Assembly (NCBI GenBank): GCA_934364985.1
Contig: CAKRMU010000004.1
Location: forward strand, 100,529 to 164,528
From: an uncultured Porphyromonas sp.
Lineage (GTDB): Bacteria; Bacteroidota; Bacteroidia; Bacteroidales; Porphyromonadaceae
DNA: 64,000 nt
Reading direction: 5' to 3'
In this document: positions 1 to 8,848 of the stretch, piece after piece
How positions within the stretch are numbered: the stretch's first letter is position 1
Layout: every line of letters starts with the position of its first letter
The notes under the pieces: generated by a model
What the model was told of the DNA's origin: nothing
Database searches by the model: none
The model's input: the letters and a program-made list of their open reading frames with translations, nothing else
Translations under genes and position numbers: made by a program

Positions 1-1
1 G

Positions 2-487
2 TACGATCTCGTTATCAACGTCCAGGGGGATGAACCCTTTGTGTCGCACGGACACCTCACTTTGCTTATTGAGGCCTTTAAGGACGACAGAGTAGATATT
101 GCGACCTTGGTGCATCCATTTCCTTTTGGTGTTACTTCAGATGAATTGGCAAACCCTAATCAGGTGAAAGTGGTACGCTCATCCATGGGGCGTGCCCTAT
201 ACTTTAGCCGCTCCGTTATCCCTTATGAGCGCAATAAAACTGAGATGATCTATTATAAGCATATCGGGTTGTACGCTTATAGAAGCCATGTATTGCGAGA
301 GCTTACGGAGCTTCCTATTAACATTTTAGAGACGACTGAGGGGCTTGAGCAACTTCGATGGTTAGATGCGGGCTATGCCATTCAGACACAAGTGACACAC
401 GAAGTCTCTATCGGCATCGATACTATTGAGGATTTGGAAGTAGCGAGAGCGTATTTTGATAGTCTTTCGTGTAAGTACCATGATTGA
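2..487 (+). CDS. kdsB: 3-deoxy-manno-octulosonate cytidylyltransferase, 3' part
   Basis: CMP-Kdo synthetase, which activates Kdo with CTP for lipopolysaccharide inner-core synthesis in the cytoplasm. The gene is cut by the window's left edge. The open frame starts at base 2 and reads YDLVINVQGDEPFV, the family's conserved nucleotide-binding signature, so the GTG at 41 is internal and not the start. About 161 C-terminal residues remain of a family usually near 250. SRSVIPYERN, HIGLYAYR and the C-terminal IGIDTIEDLEVAR are typical KdsB blocks. The stop overlaps the start of dnaG by 8 bases, so the two genes are translationally linked. Identity is secure; the missing N-terminus would hold the CTP-binding loop. 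Confidence 0.93.
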   Translation, partial: YDLVINVQGDEPFVSHGHLTLLIEAFKDDRVDIATLVHPFPFGVTSDELANPNQVKVVRSSMGRALYFSRSVIPYERNKTEMIYYKHIGLYAYRSHVLRELTELPINILETTEGLEQLRWLDAGYAIQTQVTHEVSIGIDTIEDLEVARAYFDSLSCKYHD

Positions 488-2504
488 CGAACGTACGGTT
501 AATATCATCTTAGATCGGGCAGACATCGTCGATGTCGTGGGCGACTTCCTAACACTTCATAAGCAAGGGAAGGATTTCGTTGCCCTATGCCCATTCCACA
601 ATGATCGTACCCCTTCGCTCCATATTTCCCCCAGTAAAAATATTTGTAAGTGCTTTGTTTGCAATGGAGGTGGCTCACCCATCTCTTTTTTAATGAAGCA
701 TGAAAACCTTACCTTTCCCGAAGCCATAAAATACTTAGGTAGGAAGTATGGCATTGAGGTGGTCGAGAAAGAACTTACCCCAGAGCAGCTGGAGCGAAAG
801 TCACAACGGGAAAAACTTATCAATGCCAATGCTTTTGCCCGCGACGAATTTATCAACGCCATGCATCAGGAAGCCGAGGGAAGGCGAGTAGCGTTATCCT
901 ATTTTCGTGAGCGTGGACTTACGGATGACACTATAAAGAATTTTGAATTGGGGTATTCTCCAAGTAACTGGACTTATTTAGTCGAGAGAGCAAAGGAGAA
1001 AGGCATAGAGTTAGAGACATTAGAGCAATTAGGGCTCATCGTCAAGTCATCAAAGGGAGATTACGTAGATAGGTATCGCGAACGCGTTATTTTCCCTATA
1101 CATAGTATCAGTGGCAATGTCGTAGGCTTCGGCGGACGTATCCTCAAAAAAAATGATAAGGTAGGCAAATATATCAATAGCCCGTCTTCTGACTTGTACG
1201 ACAAGAGTAACGAACTCTATGGGTTGTATTTCAGCAAAAAATATATCTCTGAGGAGGATAAATGCTTGGTATTAGAGGGGTACATGGACGTCCTCTCAAT
1301 GTACCAAAGCGGGGTCAGAAACGTAGTGGCAAGCTCGGGAACTGCCCTCACCCCAATGCAGGTAATACACATCAAGAGATTGACAAAGAATATCACGCTC
1401 CTCTTTGATGCCGATAGTGCGGGTGTCAAAGCGGCACTTAGGGGGCTTGATATATGCCTTGAGCAAGACCTTAAAGTGAGCGTCCTGCTTTTGCCTGACG
1501 GCGAAGATCCGGACTCTTTTGCTCAAAGCCATAGCCTTGAAGATGTACAAACGTACATCAAAGAGCATGAGGAAGACGGACTCTTTTTTAAGCTTCGCAT
1601 GCTCGTGAGTGAGTACGGGACAGACCCTCAAGGGCAAGCCTCCGTGATCGAAGAACTTGCACAATCACTGGCTTATATCAACGAACAAATCACTTTAGAG
1701 CTATATCTGAGTGCTATAAGTAGCCAAATGGATATCTCTAAAGACGCTCTCGGATTGCGGGTTAAGGAGATCAAACGAGAGCGTACTTCAGCAATAAAAA
1801 GAGAACAATATCGCGATCAACAACGACAACAAGAGGATGAATCCCTCACCAATTTATCCACAAAAGCTCCAAATAGTGTTGCTCCTATTGCTGAGAAATA
1901 TCACAAGTCAAAAGACCCTTTTGCACCATACGAAGGTGTTATTATTCAAGATCTGATAGACTATGGTACGACATTCTTCCCCAATTATACCACAGTCTCT
2001 GGTAACGAAGGTGTCACTGGAATCGAGCTAATTGCCGATGCGACTAAAGATTTGCGTAGCATAAAGGAGGGATTAAGTGATAAATTTGTCAGCGTATTGG
2101 ACCATCTTCTTAGTGAGCATGAGCATAATCCAGACCTCAAAGTTAGCACAGTCCTCACTCGCTTAGGCGATGATGAGATACTTTTTTTCGCCGATAATTA
2201 CCTCCTCGATAAGTACCATCTAAGCCCTTTGCATTCAAAATATCTCGAGGAGATGGCACAGGAAAGTGAGCTGACGAAGTTATTGATGCGAGACATTTTA
2301 TCCCTAAAGTTATATCAGCTTCAGTGCAATGTTGCAGAGACGTTGAGGCAAATTGACGAACATGATAAAAACGATGAGGAGGGAATGAATGAGCTATTAG
2401 AGCATCTTACTTTCCTAAATAAGGCTAAGTGTGAAGCCAGTAAAATGCTCGGGGATAGAGTCCTTACGTCAAAAGATTTATTGGATATAAAGAATTATAA
2501 ATAG
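480..2504 (+). CDS. dnaG: DNA primase
   Basis: Replicative primase that lays RNA primers at the fork with the DnaB helicase. The start is placed at ATG 480 (MIDERTVNII). The upstream in-frame ATG at 456 lies inside kdsB and would add eight residues unlike the family. Length is 674 aa. The N-terminal CHC2 zinc ribbon uses Cys37, His40, Cys58 and Cys61 (CPFH, then CFVCNGGG). The Toprim core shows EGYMDVL near residue 264, the ASSGTAL block after it, and LLFDADSAG near 305. The C-terminal part (about 440-674) is the variable helicase-interaction region. The ABC transporter gene follows after 24 bases, so co-transcription is possible. Confidence 0.96.
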   Translation: MIDERTVNIILDRADIVDVVGDFLTLHKQGKDFVALCPFHNDRTPSLHISPSKNICKCFVCNGGGSPISFLMKHENLTFPEAIKYLGRKYGIEVVEKELTPEQLERKSQREKLINANAFARDEFINAMHQEAEGRRVALSYFRERGLTDDTIKNFELGYSPSNWTYLVERAKEKGIELETLEQLGLIVKSSKGDYVDRYRERVIFPIHSISGNVVGFGGRILKKNDKVGKYINSPSSDLYDKSNELYGLYFSKKYISEEDKCLVLEGYMDVLSMYQSGVRNVVASSGTALTPMQVIHIKRLTKNITLLFDADSAGVKAALRGLDICLEQDLKVSVLLLPDGEDPDSFAQSHSLEDVQTYIKEHEEDGLFFKLRMLVSEYGTDPQGQASVIEELAQSLAYINEQITLELYLSAISSQMDISKDALGLRVKEIKRERTSAIKREQYRDQQRQQEDESLTNLSTKAPNSVAPIAEKYHKSKDPFAPYEGVIIQDLIDYGTTFFPNYTTVSGNEGVTGIELIADATKDLRSIKEGLSDKFVSVLDHLLSEHEHNPDLKVSTVLTRLGDDEILFFADNYLLDKYHLSPLHSKYLEEMAQESELTKLLMRDILSLKLYQLQCNVAETLRQIDEHDKNDEEGMNELLEHLTFLNKAKCEASKMLGDRVLTSKDLLDIKNYK

Positions 2505-2528
2505 TTGAATTAATCAATACATAAAGTA

Positions 2529-3503
2529 ATGTCGGATAACGTTGTAGAGGTGATAGACGTAGTCAAGGATTACGATAAGCACAGAGCTTTAGATCACGTT
2601 AGCATGAACGTACCTGCGGGTAAAGTCTACGGATTATTAGGGCCTAATGGTGCAGGTAAAACCACATTAATCAGGATCTTAAATCGTATTACTGCTCCAG
2701 ATAGTGGGCAAGTTATCTTTGAGGGGCATCCATTTAGGAGGGACGACCTGGAGAATATCGGTTATCTCCCAGAGGAAAGAGGTTTGTACAAAAAGATGAA
2801 AGTCGGAGATCAAGCTATCTATCTCGCTCAGCTCAAAGGTCTGAGTCGAGAGAAAGCTAAGCAGATACTTGAGGAGTGGTTTGAGCGGTTTGACATCCTC
2901 CCTTGGTGGAATAAAAAGGTGGAGGAATTATCAAAAGGAATGGCTCAAAAGGTGCAATTTATCTGTACTGTAATGCATCGTCCAAAGCTCTTAATATTCG
3001 ATGAGCCGTTTAGCGGTTTTGACCCTATTAATGCGGAGATACTCAAGAATGAGATGCTCAGATTGAAGCACGAAGGGCATAGTATTATCTTCTCTACGCA
3101 CAATATGCAGAGTGTAGAAGAGCTGTGCGATCATATTTCTCTCATCAATCGAAGTCACGTGGTCCTTGAGGGCGATGTGCAGATGGTCAAGCAAGCTTAT
3201 AGGGGTAACACCTATCGCTTTGTCTTTGATAACACAGCTAAAGTCCCCCAAAATGTGGCAGAGAGATACCATATCGTTTCACATGAGGAGGACAAATACG
3301 GCAGGAGCGAAGTCGTTATCGAAAACATCAATAAGTTACCATCTCGTGACATCGTTTCGGAATGGAACACCTGTGGTAACCTCATAAAGTTTGAAGAGGT
3401 TATCCCCAATATGCACGAGATTTTTTTGGATGTCGTTCGAAAAACCGGGCAAGTTAATGGCTACGAACAGAGCGAAAAGGAGAGTCAAGAACTAAAGAAA
3501 TAA
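2529..3503 (+). CDS. ABC transporter ATP-binding protein, NatA-like
   Basis: ATPase subunit of an ABC-2 type exporter, paired with the permease that starts 12 bases downstream. It is 324 aa. Walker A is GPNGAGKT at residues 38-45, the signature is LSKGM (134-138, in place of LSGGQ), and Walker B is LLIFDEP (154-160), followed by the H-loop in FSTHN. About 100 residues after the nucleotide-binding domain resemble the C-terminal extension common in NatA-like ATPases. Such pairs in Bacteroidota are usually annotated as Na+ efflux (NatAB) or multidrug exporters. The substrate cannot be read from sequence. Confidence 0.88.
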   Translation: MSDNVVEVIDVVKDYDKHRALDHVSMNVPAGKVYGLLGPNGAGKTTLIRILNRITAPDSGQVIFEGHPFRRDDLENIGYLPEERGLYKKMKVGDQAIYLAQLKGLSREKAKQILEEWFERFDILPWWNKKVEELSKGMAQKVQFICTVMHRPKLLIFDEPFSGFDPINAEILKNEMLRLKHEGHSIIFSTHNMQSVEELCDHISLINRSHVVLEGDVQMVKQAYRGNTYRFVFDNTAKVPQNVAERYHIVSHEEDKYGRSEVVIENINKLPSRDIVSEWNTCGNLIKFEEVIPNMHEIFLDVVRKTGQVNGYEQSEKESQELKK

Positions 3504-3515
3504 AGGGAGATAAGT

Positions 3516-4826
3516 ATGAATAAGTTTTGGATAGTAATGCGGAGGGAATACAATGTGAAGGTCAAAAAGAAGTCCTTTATTCTCCTCACCATATTGGCTC
3601 CGGTGATAGGTCTCTTACTGATCGTGGTGCCTCTATACCTTGCGATGAATGCCAAAGATTCTTCAGAGAAAAAAGTGATGGTCATCGATGAGACTAATAA
3701 GTATATTTCGTATCTACACAATAACTCAGAAGAGGGCTTTGTCTTTGTTCCCTCTGACGTTGATATAGCTGAGGCACGAAAGAATGCCGATGACTCGGTA
3801 TATGCTTATCTACTTATCACTGATGATCTTCTGAATGATCCTAGTGCCATAACCCTTTTTAGCCACAAGACCATTCCACCAACCCTTAAAGACCAGATCG
3901 TTAGTGATATAGAGCCAGAGCTTAGAAACGAAAAGATTAATAGCTACGACATCCCAGAGCTCCATAAGATCATTGATGATAGCAAAGTCTCTATCTCAGT
4001 GGGCGAAGTGCAGTGGAGCAAAGACGGAAAAGAGCTAACCAGTTCTTCTGACTTCGCTATGGTTGTAGGTCAACTGTTTAATTTCGTCTTATTTTTCTTC
4101 GTTATCGCCTATGGCAGTATGGTGATGGCGAGTGTGCAGGAGGAGAAAAAGAATAGGATCGTAGAGATAATCGCTTCTTCCGTAAAGCCTACAACGCTTC
4201 TATTTGCTAAGATGGTAGCGATTGCACTTGTAGGGTTAACGCAACTCGGGATTTGGGTCATACTCTTCCTTTTAGGGTTCTTTATCGTCCAAGTGACATT
4301 CCTAAGTAGTGTCACGCTTGATATGGCTCAGTTGTCTCAAAATGCCATTTCTTCTGGCATGGATCCAGAGATGATACAAGACATAATGGGTCCCTTAGAG
4401 TCATTTGATTTTGCTGGAATCATCATTGCATTTATTTTCTATTTTATCTGTGCATACTTCTCATTTGCGTCGATTTACGCGGCCATGGGAGCTGCTTTTG
4501 ATAGCGATGAGGATATTAGTCAGATGAGTATGCCCATCACCTTCATCTTTATGTTTGCCTTTTATGCGGCATTCTATTCTGCCAAGAATCCTAATGGTCC
4601 ATTGGCATTGTGGTGCTCCTTTATACCATTTGTCTCACCTAATGTGATGATGGTCCGTTTGCCTTTCGATCCTCCTGTGTGGCAGATTGTCCTCTCAGCT
4701 ATTATTATGCTCCTCTTTACGTTGTTTTTTGTGTGGGCATCAGCCAAAGTCTTTAGAGTCGGGCTCCTAATGTATGGCAAGAAACCATCGCTAAAAGAGA
4801 TGGCGAAGTGGGTGAAGTACAATTGA
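3516..4826 (+). CDS. ABC-2 type permease, NatB-like
   Basis: Membrane partner of the preceding ATPase, 436 aa. One transmembrane segment lies near residues 22-44 (ILLTILAPVIGLLLIVVPLYL). A soluble, presumably periplasmic domain of about 140 residues follows, then a block of five or six hydrophobic segments from about 185 to 425. This is the usual NatB/YhaP architecture. VQEEKKNRIVEIIASSVKP after the second membrane helix is the conserved cytoplasmic ABC-2 motif that contacts the ATPase. The two genes form the end of the kdsB-dnaG run. Transported substrate unknown. Confidence 0.87.
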   Translation: MNKFWIVMRREYNVKVKKKSFILLTILAPVIGLLLIVVPLYLAMNAKDSSEKKVMVIDETNKYISYLHNNSEEGFVFVPSDVDIAEARKNADDSVYAYLLITDDLLNDPSAITLFSHKTIPPTLKDQIVSDIEPELRNEKINSYDIPELHKIIDDSKVSISVGEVQWSKDGKELTSSSDFAMVVGQLFNFVLFFFVIAYGSMVMASVQEEKKNRIVEIIASSVKPTTLLFAKMVAIALVGLTQLGIWVILFLLGFFIVQVTFLSSVTLDMAQLSQNAISSGMDPEMIQDIMGPLESFDFAGIIIAFIFYFICAYFSFASIYAAMGAAFDSDEDISQMSMPITFIFMFAFYAAFYSAKNPNGPLALWCSFIPFVSPNVMMVRLPFDPPVWQIVLSAIIMLLFTLFFVWASAKVFRVGLLMYGKKPSLKEMAKWVKYN

Positions 4827-4982
4827 TACGTCCAAAAGTTTTAATGGTGACGACAGCTAAATTAAGCTGTGGAACTATCTAGGGTGTAGCGAAAGAGGAT
4901 AGGAAGTGTAGGTATTTATACTAATATATTGATAATCAGAATTCAGTGACATCCTTGTTGATAGGTTAATAATGTACTTGAA

Positions 4983-5068
4983 CGGATACTGGGAATTAGC
5001 TTTGACGAATATAGGGAATTCGTTGAGGCGTATTCCCAGTATCTTTTCAGGCTAATACCCTATTCCCA
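4983..5068. repeat. 23-nt-period palindromic repeat array, locus 1 (4 units)
   Basis: Four tandem 23-nt units start at 4983, 5006, 5029 and 5052. Each is a 17-nt core with ends like CGAATA/TATTCG plus a 6-nt spacer (CTTTGA, TTGAGG, TTCAGG). Units 1 and 3 are reverse complements over ATACTGGGAAT / ATTCCCAGTAT, so the array folds around unit 2. It lies in the 360-base gap between the ABC permease and prfB, both on the plus strand. The rest of that gap holds the prfB promoter and a small CAGCTAAATTAAGCTG inverted repeat near 4855, and nothing else recognisable. Confidence 0.85.
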
Positions 5069-5115
5069 TTTTTGCGAGGTCACTATTTAGTTTCAGAGAT
5101 TTGCATAATAATTGG

Positions 5116-5123
5116 TACCTTTG
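5116..5123 (+). promoter_or_regulatory. prfB promoter, -7 element
   Basis: TACCTTTG matches the Bacteroidota primary-sigma -7 consensus TAnnTTTG and sits 63 bases before the prfB ATG. No convincing TTTG -33 element was found at the expected 19-21-base distance, so this is a one-element call. Confidence 0.45.
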
Positions 5124-5186
5124 CCTTGATACTGTTGTGCCTTCTTGTGGCACTACGATGTTTAATATATCATAAGGCAATACCGA

Positions 5187-6297
5187 ATGATAACAGCAGA
5201 CCAATTACAGAGTGTATTGGAGCGCCGAGATGCGCTGAGGGGGTATCTTTGACATCGATAATAAGGAGATACAGCTAAAAGAAGAGGAGTTAAGGACGCA
5301 GGATCCCCATTTTTGGGATGACCCCACTAAAGCACAAAGCCAGATGAAAGTGGTGCAGGGGTTGAAGCACTGGATAGATGACTACCATGAGGTAGATACT
5401 CTCTCTGAGGAGCTATCACTGGCTTTTCAGTACATTAAGGAGGAACTGGTAACGGAGGAGGAGGTAGACAGTCTCTATGCTAAGGTCATAAATAAGTTAG
5501 AGGATGTCGAGCTTCGCAATATGCTTAGAGCAGAGGAGGATAAGCTGGGAGCCGTATTAAAGATCAATTCCGGTGCAGGGGGTACAGAGAGTCAAGACTG
5601 GGCTTCGATGCTTGTCCGTATGTATGCACGTTGGTGTGAAAACCAAGGCTATAAGGTAACCATAACTAATTGGCAGGACGGTGATGATGCAGGTATAAAG
5701 ACCGCCACATTGCAGGTCGAAGGCGATATGGCTTATGGGTTTTTGAAAAGCGAGAATGGTGTACATCGCCTTGTCCGTGTATCGCCCTACAATGCTCAGG
5801 GTAAGCGAATGACCTCTTTTGCTTCAGTATTTGTTGTGCCATTAGTTGATGACACCATAGAGGTGGAGATCAATCCAGCCAATGTTACTTGGGAGACATT
5901 CCGTTCGGGTGGAGCTGGAGGACAGAATGTCAATAAGGTAGAAACCGGGGTGCGCTTGAGGTATATGTACACTGATCCGGAGACTGGGGAAACGGAGGAA
6001 ATACTCATAGAGAATACCGAGACAAGAAGCCAATTAGATAACCGCGAAAATGCTAAACGATTGTTGCGAAGTCAGCTTTACGACAAAGAGATTCAGAGAC
6101 GTAATAAAGCCAAAGCGGCGATCGAAGGCAGTAAGAAAAAGATAGAATGGGGGTCTCAAATCCGTAGCTATGTTTTTGATGATAGGAGGGTAAAGGATCA
6201 TCGTACTAACTATCAAACCTCTGACGTAGATGGGGTAATGGATGGTAAGATTAGCCCATTTATCAAAGCTTATCTTATGGAGTTTGGGGGTGAATAA
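5187..6297 (+). CDS. prfB: Peptide chain release factor 2, programmed +1 frameshift
   Basis: RF2 recognises UGA and UAA stop codons and releases the finished peptide. The reading frame is split. ATG 5187 opens 21 codons (MITADQLQSVLERRDALRGYL) ending at CTT 5247-5249 before an in-frame UGA (5250-5252). Shifting +1 resumes at GAC 5251 and runs to 6297, giving about 369 aa, normal for RF2. The slip site AGG GGG TAT CTT TGA C (5238-5253) matches the well-known E. coli prfB site, including the Shine-Dalgarno-like AGGGGG. RF2 abundance thus controls its own frameshifting. The catalytic GGQ is in GGAGGQNVNKVETGVR. The stop-recognition tripeptide reads SPY (HRLVRVSPYNAQ), where E. coli RF2 has SPF. 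Annotating only from ATG 5344 would lose the N-terminus. Confidence 0.97.
5238..5253 (+). promoter_or_regulatory. prfB: RF2 programmed frameshift signal
   Basis: AGGGGGTATCTTTGAC combines an anti-SD-pairing stimulator (AGGGGG), the slippery Leu codon CTT, a weak UGA stop and a following C. These elements, with three bases between AGGGGG and CTT, are those of the classical autoregulatory RF2 frameshift. Confidence 0.95.
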
Positions 6298-6333
6298 TCA
6301 AGATATTAATAACGCAAAAGAATAATTATAGAG

Positions 6334-6900
6334 ATGGCTAGTACAGCAGATTTTAGGAATGGAATGTGCCTTGATATTGATGGCACACCCTATGTGATTG
6401 TTGAGTTTTTGCACGTTAAGCCTGGCAAAGGTCCGGCTTTCGTCCGTACAAAATTGAGAAATATCGCCACTGGACGTATCCTTGATAAGACTTGGAACTC
6501 TGGAGTTAAAGTGGATGAGATACGCATTGAGCGTCGCCCTTATCAATATTTATATAAGGACGATATGGGTCTAATCTTTATGCATCCTGAGACTTTCGAC
6601 CAGATCCATATCCCTGAAGAGCGTATTGAGGGAGTCGAGTTTCTTAAAGAAGGCGATATGGTTGAGGCAATGGTTCACGCAGATAAGGAAGAAGTACTTA
6701 CCTGTGAGCTTCCAAGCCATGTCACATTAGAGGTAACTTATACCGAGCCTGGTATCAAAGGTGATACCGCTACCAATGCTCTTAAACCTGCAACGTTAGA
6801 GACAGGGGCAGAGATACGCGTACCACTCTTTATTGATAATGGCGAAAAAATCATTATTGATACTCGTACAGGCGACTATGTAAGTCGAGCAAAAGAGTAA
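6334..6900 (+). CDS. efp: Elongation factor P
   Basis: EF-P relieves ribosomes stalled on polyproline stretches. The 188-aa protein has the usual three OB-like domains: KOW-like N-terminus ([19 protein letters not shown], with the loop lysine in KPGKGPAF), the middle domain around residues 66-125, and a C-terminal domain ending [33 protein letters not shown] near 145 is the family signature. It starts 36 bases after prfB, so two translation factors are probably co-transcribed. A strong hairpin at 7051-7082 closes the unit. Confidence 0.96.
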   Translation: MASTADFRNGMCLDIDGTPYVIVEFLHVKPGKGPAFVRTKLRNIATGRILDKTWNSGVKVDEIRIERRPYQYLYKDDMGLIFMHPETFDQIHIPEERIEGVEFLKEGDMVEAMVHADKEEVLTCELPSHVTLEVTYTEPGIKGDTATNALKPATLETGAEIRVPLFIDNGEKIIIDTRTGDYVSRAKE

Positions 6901-7050
6901 TTACATATAATTAGCTTAAAAGCTAATATAAATATACGCTTTATAGATATAGTAAGCGAGTGTGTCATAGTTAATGAGTGCGTACCCGCTTCTTAATATA
7001 AGCCTTGATATATATTAGCTTTTCATCAAAGTAAATATCAGATAAAGCAT

Positions 7051-7082
7051 AAAGGGCAGGTTAGCAAACTAACCTGCCCTTT
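7051..7082 (+). terminator. Hairpin terminator after prfB-efp
   Basis: Perfect 14-bp stem (7051-7064 with 7069-7082, AAAGGGCAGGTTAG arms) around loop CAAA, 150 bases past efp. The U-tract is weak on the plus strand (TTATAC). The hairpin may also end minus-strand transcription from the winged-helix gene at 7132, which converges on it. Confidence 0.75.
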
Positions 7083-7131
7083 ATACATCCTTGAAAGATT
7101 GTCTACAGATACCTTAGTAATCCATTCAACA

Positions 7132-7356
7132 TTACTTCACTAAGCTAATCTTACAATCTTTGTCGCAACTACTAAAAGTCACCTTGCCCTCTTTGGCAAG
7201 CCAACCTAAAGCATAGCGAACTTCATCTTGTGTCCTTATCTCTGTTGCCTTTTGAATCTCTTTGACAGTTAGCGACTTATTGCTTTGGTCAAGTGCGTGC
7301 CACACCAGCCCTGCATTAGTTCCGATTACTTCAATCATCTTTTCCATTCTTCTCAT
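7132..7356 (-). CDS. Small winged-helix-turn-helix domain protein
   Basis: A 74-aa protein that looks like the short stand-alone winged-helix family (DUF2582-type) common in Bacteroidota. It has an N-terminal helix (IGTNAGLVWHALDQ), a helix-turn-helix around SLTVKEIQKATEIRTQDEVRYALGWLAKEGKV, then a wing ending SLVK. Cys64 and Cys68 (SSCDKDCK) near the end are unusual for so small a protein and could bind metal or form a disulfide, which is inference. In-frame ATGs at codons 1, 4 and 7 are all possible starts. A minus-strand TAnnTTTG lies 31 bases upstream, so it probably has its own promoter. Targets unknown. Confidence 0.75.
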   Translation of the reverse strand: MRRMEKMIEVIGTNAGLVWHALDQSNKSLTVKEIQKATEIRTQDEVRYALGWLAKEGKVTFSSCDKDCKISLVK

Positions 7357-7386
7357 TCATTGGTTTGTGTATTAACCTTTCGTGTG

Positions 7387-7394
7387 CAAACTTA
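7387..7394 (-). promoter_or_regulatory. -7 element for winged-helix gene
   Basis: Reads TAAGTTTG on the minus strand, matching TAnnTTTG, 31 bases before the first ATG. No clear -33 element. Confidence 0.4.
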
Positions 7395-7499
7395 CCAATT
7401 ATACCACATATATAATAAATGACACTTGTACACAGAAGTGGGTATTTGTCTGTTGACGAGTGAAAAAAACGAAGGTAATTATTTGGTAATGATGCTATA

Positions 7500-8846
7500 T
7501 TAATTTAGGCTCTTGAAAGCTTCGATAAACTGATCGCCTCTATCCTCGTAGTTATTAAAGAGGTCAAAGCTGGCACAAGCAGGGGAGAGCAGTACCACAT
7601 CATCTTTATTCAGGTGCAGTCCTTTGATTTGAGTAAATGCCTCTGTTATGCTATGGGCTTCTGAGGTAGGCAACCTCAATTGGTCAAAGCTTCTATGTAG
7701 TTTATCGGTATCTAAAGTCAGATAAATCAGTGCTTTGGTTTTTTGTTTGACAAGGTCATAAATCTCGGAATAGTCGTTACCTTTGTCGGTTCCCCCCAAT
7801 ATTAGGATGGTTTTGCCGTCGGGCATAGCTCCTAAGGCATGTCGAGTGGCATCCAAATTAGTTCCCTTGGAGTCATTGATAAAGGTGACGCCCCGCCACT
7901 CACCTAATATCTGTGTCCTGTGACGAACACCCCCGAAAGACTTAAGAGCATCGACGATTTCTGGCGTGGCGGGAGATACCCCATATGCTTGAAGGGCTAA
8001 GCCGGTTGCCATAAGGTTTTGGGCATTATGCTCACCCTTGAGTAGGAAGTCAGAAAAAGTGTATTGCCCACCTCCTTTGAATGCTATTGTAGAACCATCG
8101 AAGTAGGCATCGGCAGTCTTATCTTTGCAGGAGAAAGTAAGTAGATGTTGTGACGATAGAGGGTAATGCTGAAGTAAGTCGCAAGTCATCGGATCGTCAG
8201 CGTTAATTATCGCGTAGTCGTCGTGGGTTTGGTTTTGGAAAATACGCCACTTTGCTCGAGCATAATTGATAAGTTGATGATCATAACGATCAAGGTGGTC
8301 GGGCGTGATATTTAGGAGCAAAGCAATATGAATCCTCGTCTGGTACATTCTATCAAGCTGAAAGCTACTTAGCTCCATTACGAAAGCCTCTGTGCTATTA
8401 TCCTCAAGGACGCTTCGAGCAAGCGACGAACCGATATTGCCACAAGGCGTGCTATTAATTTTGGCGGACTTTAGGGCTAAGTCAATCAGGGTAGTGGTAG
8501 TGGTCTTGCCATTACTCCCTGTCACGCCAATCAATTGTTGAGGTTGGACTGATCGAGCAGCATATTCTATCTCAGATATAACAGGAATTCTTTGAGCGTC
8601 GCACCGCTTTACCACTTCGGCAGAGTCTGGGATACCTGGGCTCTTGATGACCTCAGTCGCTTTTGGTAATTGTGTAAGTCTATGACCCTCCTCTTCGTAA
8701 TTGATCTGCTCGGAATGGAGTGTTTCTTTCACACTATTTTTGAGTTTCCCACTATCTGAAACGAATGGTTCCTCACCTCTTTGTTTGGCTAATAGTGCGG
8801 CACTAATGCCACTTTCGCCTCCTCCCAATATTATGGTATGTTTCAT
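7500..8846 (-). CDS. murD: UDP-N-acetylmuramoylalanine--D-glutamate ligase
   Basis: Adds D-Glu to UDP-MurNAc-L-Ala in the cytoplasmic stage of peptidoglycan synthesis. The start is set at ATG 8846 (MKHTIILGGGESGIS), which puts the Rossmann glycine-rich loop at the N-terminus as in the family. The longer frame to 8906 runs into mraY. Length is 448 aa. The Mur-ligase ATP loop GVTGSNGKTTTT is near residue 113, and LNITPDHLDRY, FINDSKGTNLDA and LLSPACASFDLFNNYEDRG are family blocks. It is the last gene of the ftsL-to-murD cluster. ftsW, murG and murC, which commonly follow, are absent here. Confidence 0.95.
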   Translation of the reverse strand: MKHTIILGGGESGISAALLAKQRGEEPFVSDSGKLKNSVKETLHSEQINYEEEGHRLTQLPKATEVIKSPGIPDSAEVVKRCDAQRIPVISEIEYAARSVQPQQLIGVTGSNGKTTTTTLIDLALKSAKINSTPCGNIGSSLARSVLEDNSTEAFVMELSSFQLDRMYQTRIHIALLLNITPDHLDRYDHQLINYARAKWRIFQNQTHDDYAIINADDPMTCDLLQHYPLSSQHLLTFSCKDKTADAYFDGSTIAFKGGGQYTFSDFLLKGEHNAQNLMATGLALQAYGVSPATPEIVDALKSFGGVRHRTQILGEWRGVTFINDSKGTNLDATRHALGAMPDGKTILILGGTDKGNDYSEIYDLVKQKTKALIYLTLDTDKLHRSFDQLRLPTSEAHSITEAFTQIKGLHLNKDDVVLLSPACASFDLFNNYEDRGDQFIEAFKSLN

Positions 8847-8848
8847 TA

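Noticed and set aside
5072..5278. Separate 68-codon gene ahead of prfB
   Set aside because: Its C-terminal frame is not the prfB frame, and the region from 5187 is the zero-frame start of RF2 leading into the +1 frameshift.
6995..7045. Degenerate repeat unit after efp (ATATTAG followed by CTTTTC)
   Set aside because: Resembles a core end plus spacer, but the next 17 bases do not fit the core and no further unit follows.
7425..7470. Single possible unit of the 23-nt repeat (GGGTATTTG then TCTGTT)
   Set aside because: Only one half-core and one spacer-like hexamer match, with no neighbouring unit at a 23-nt step.
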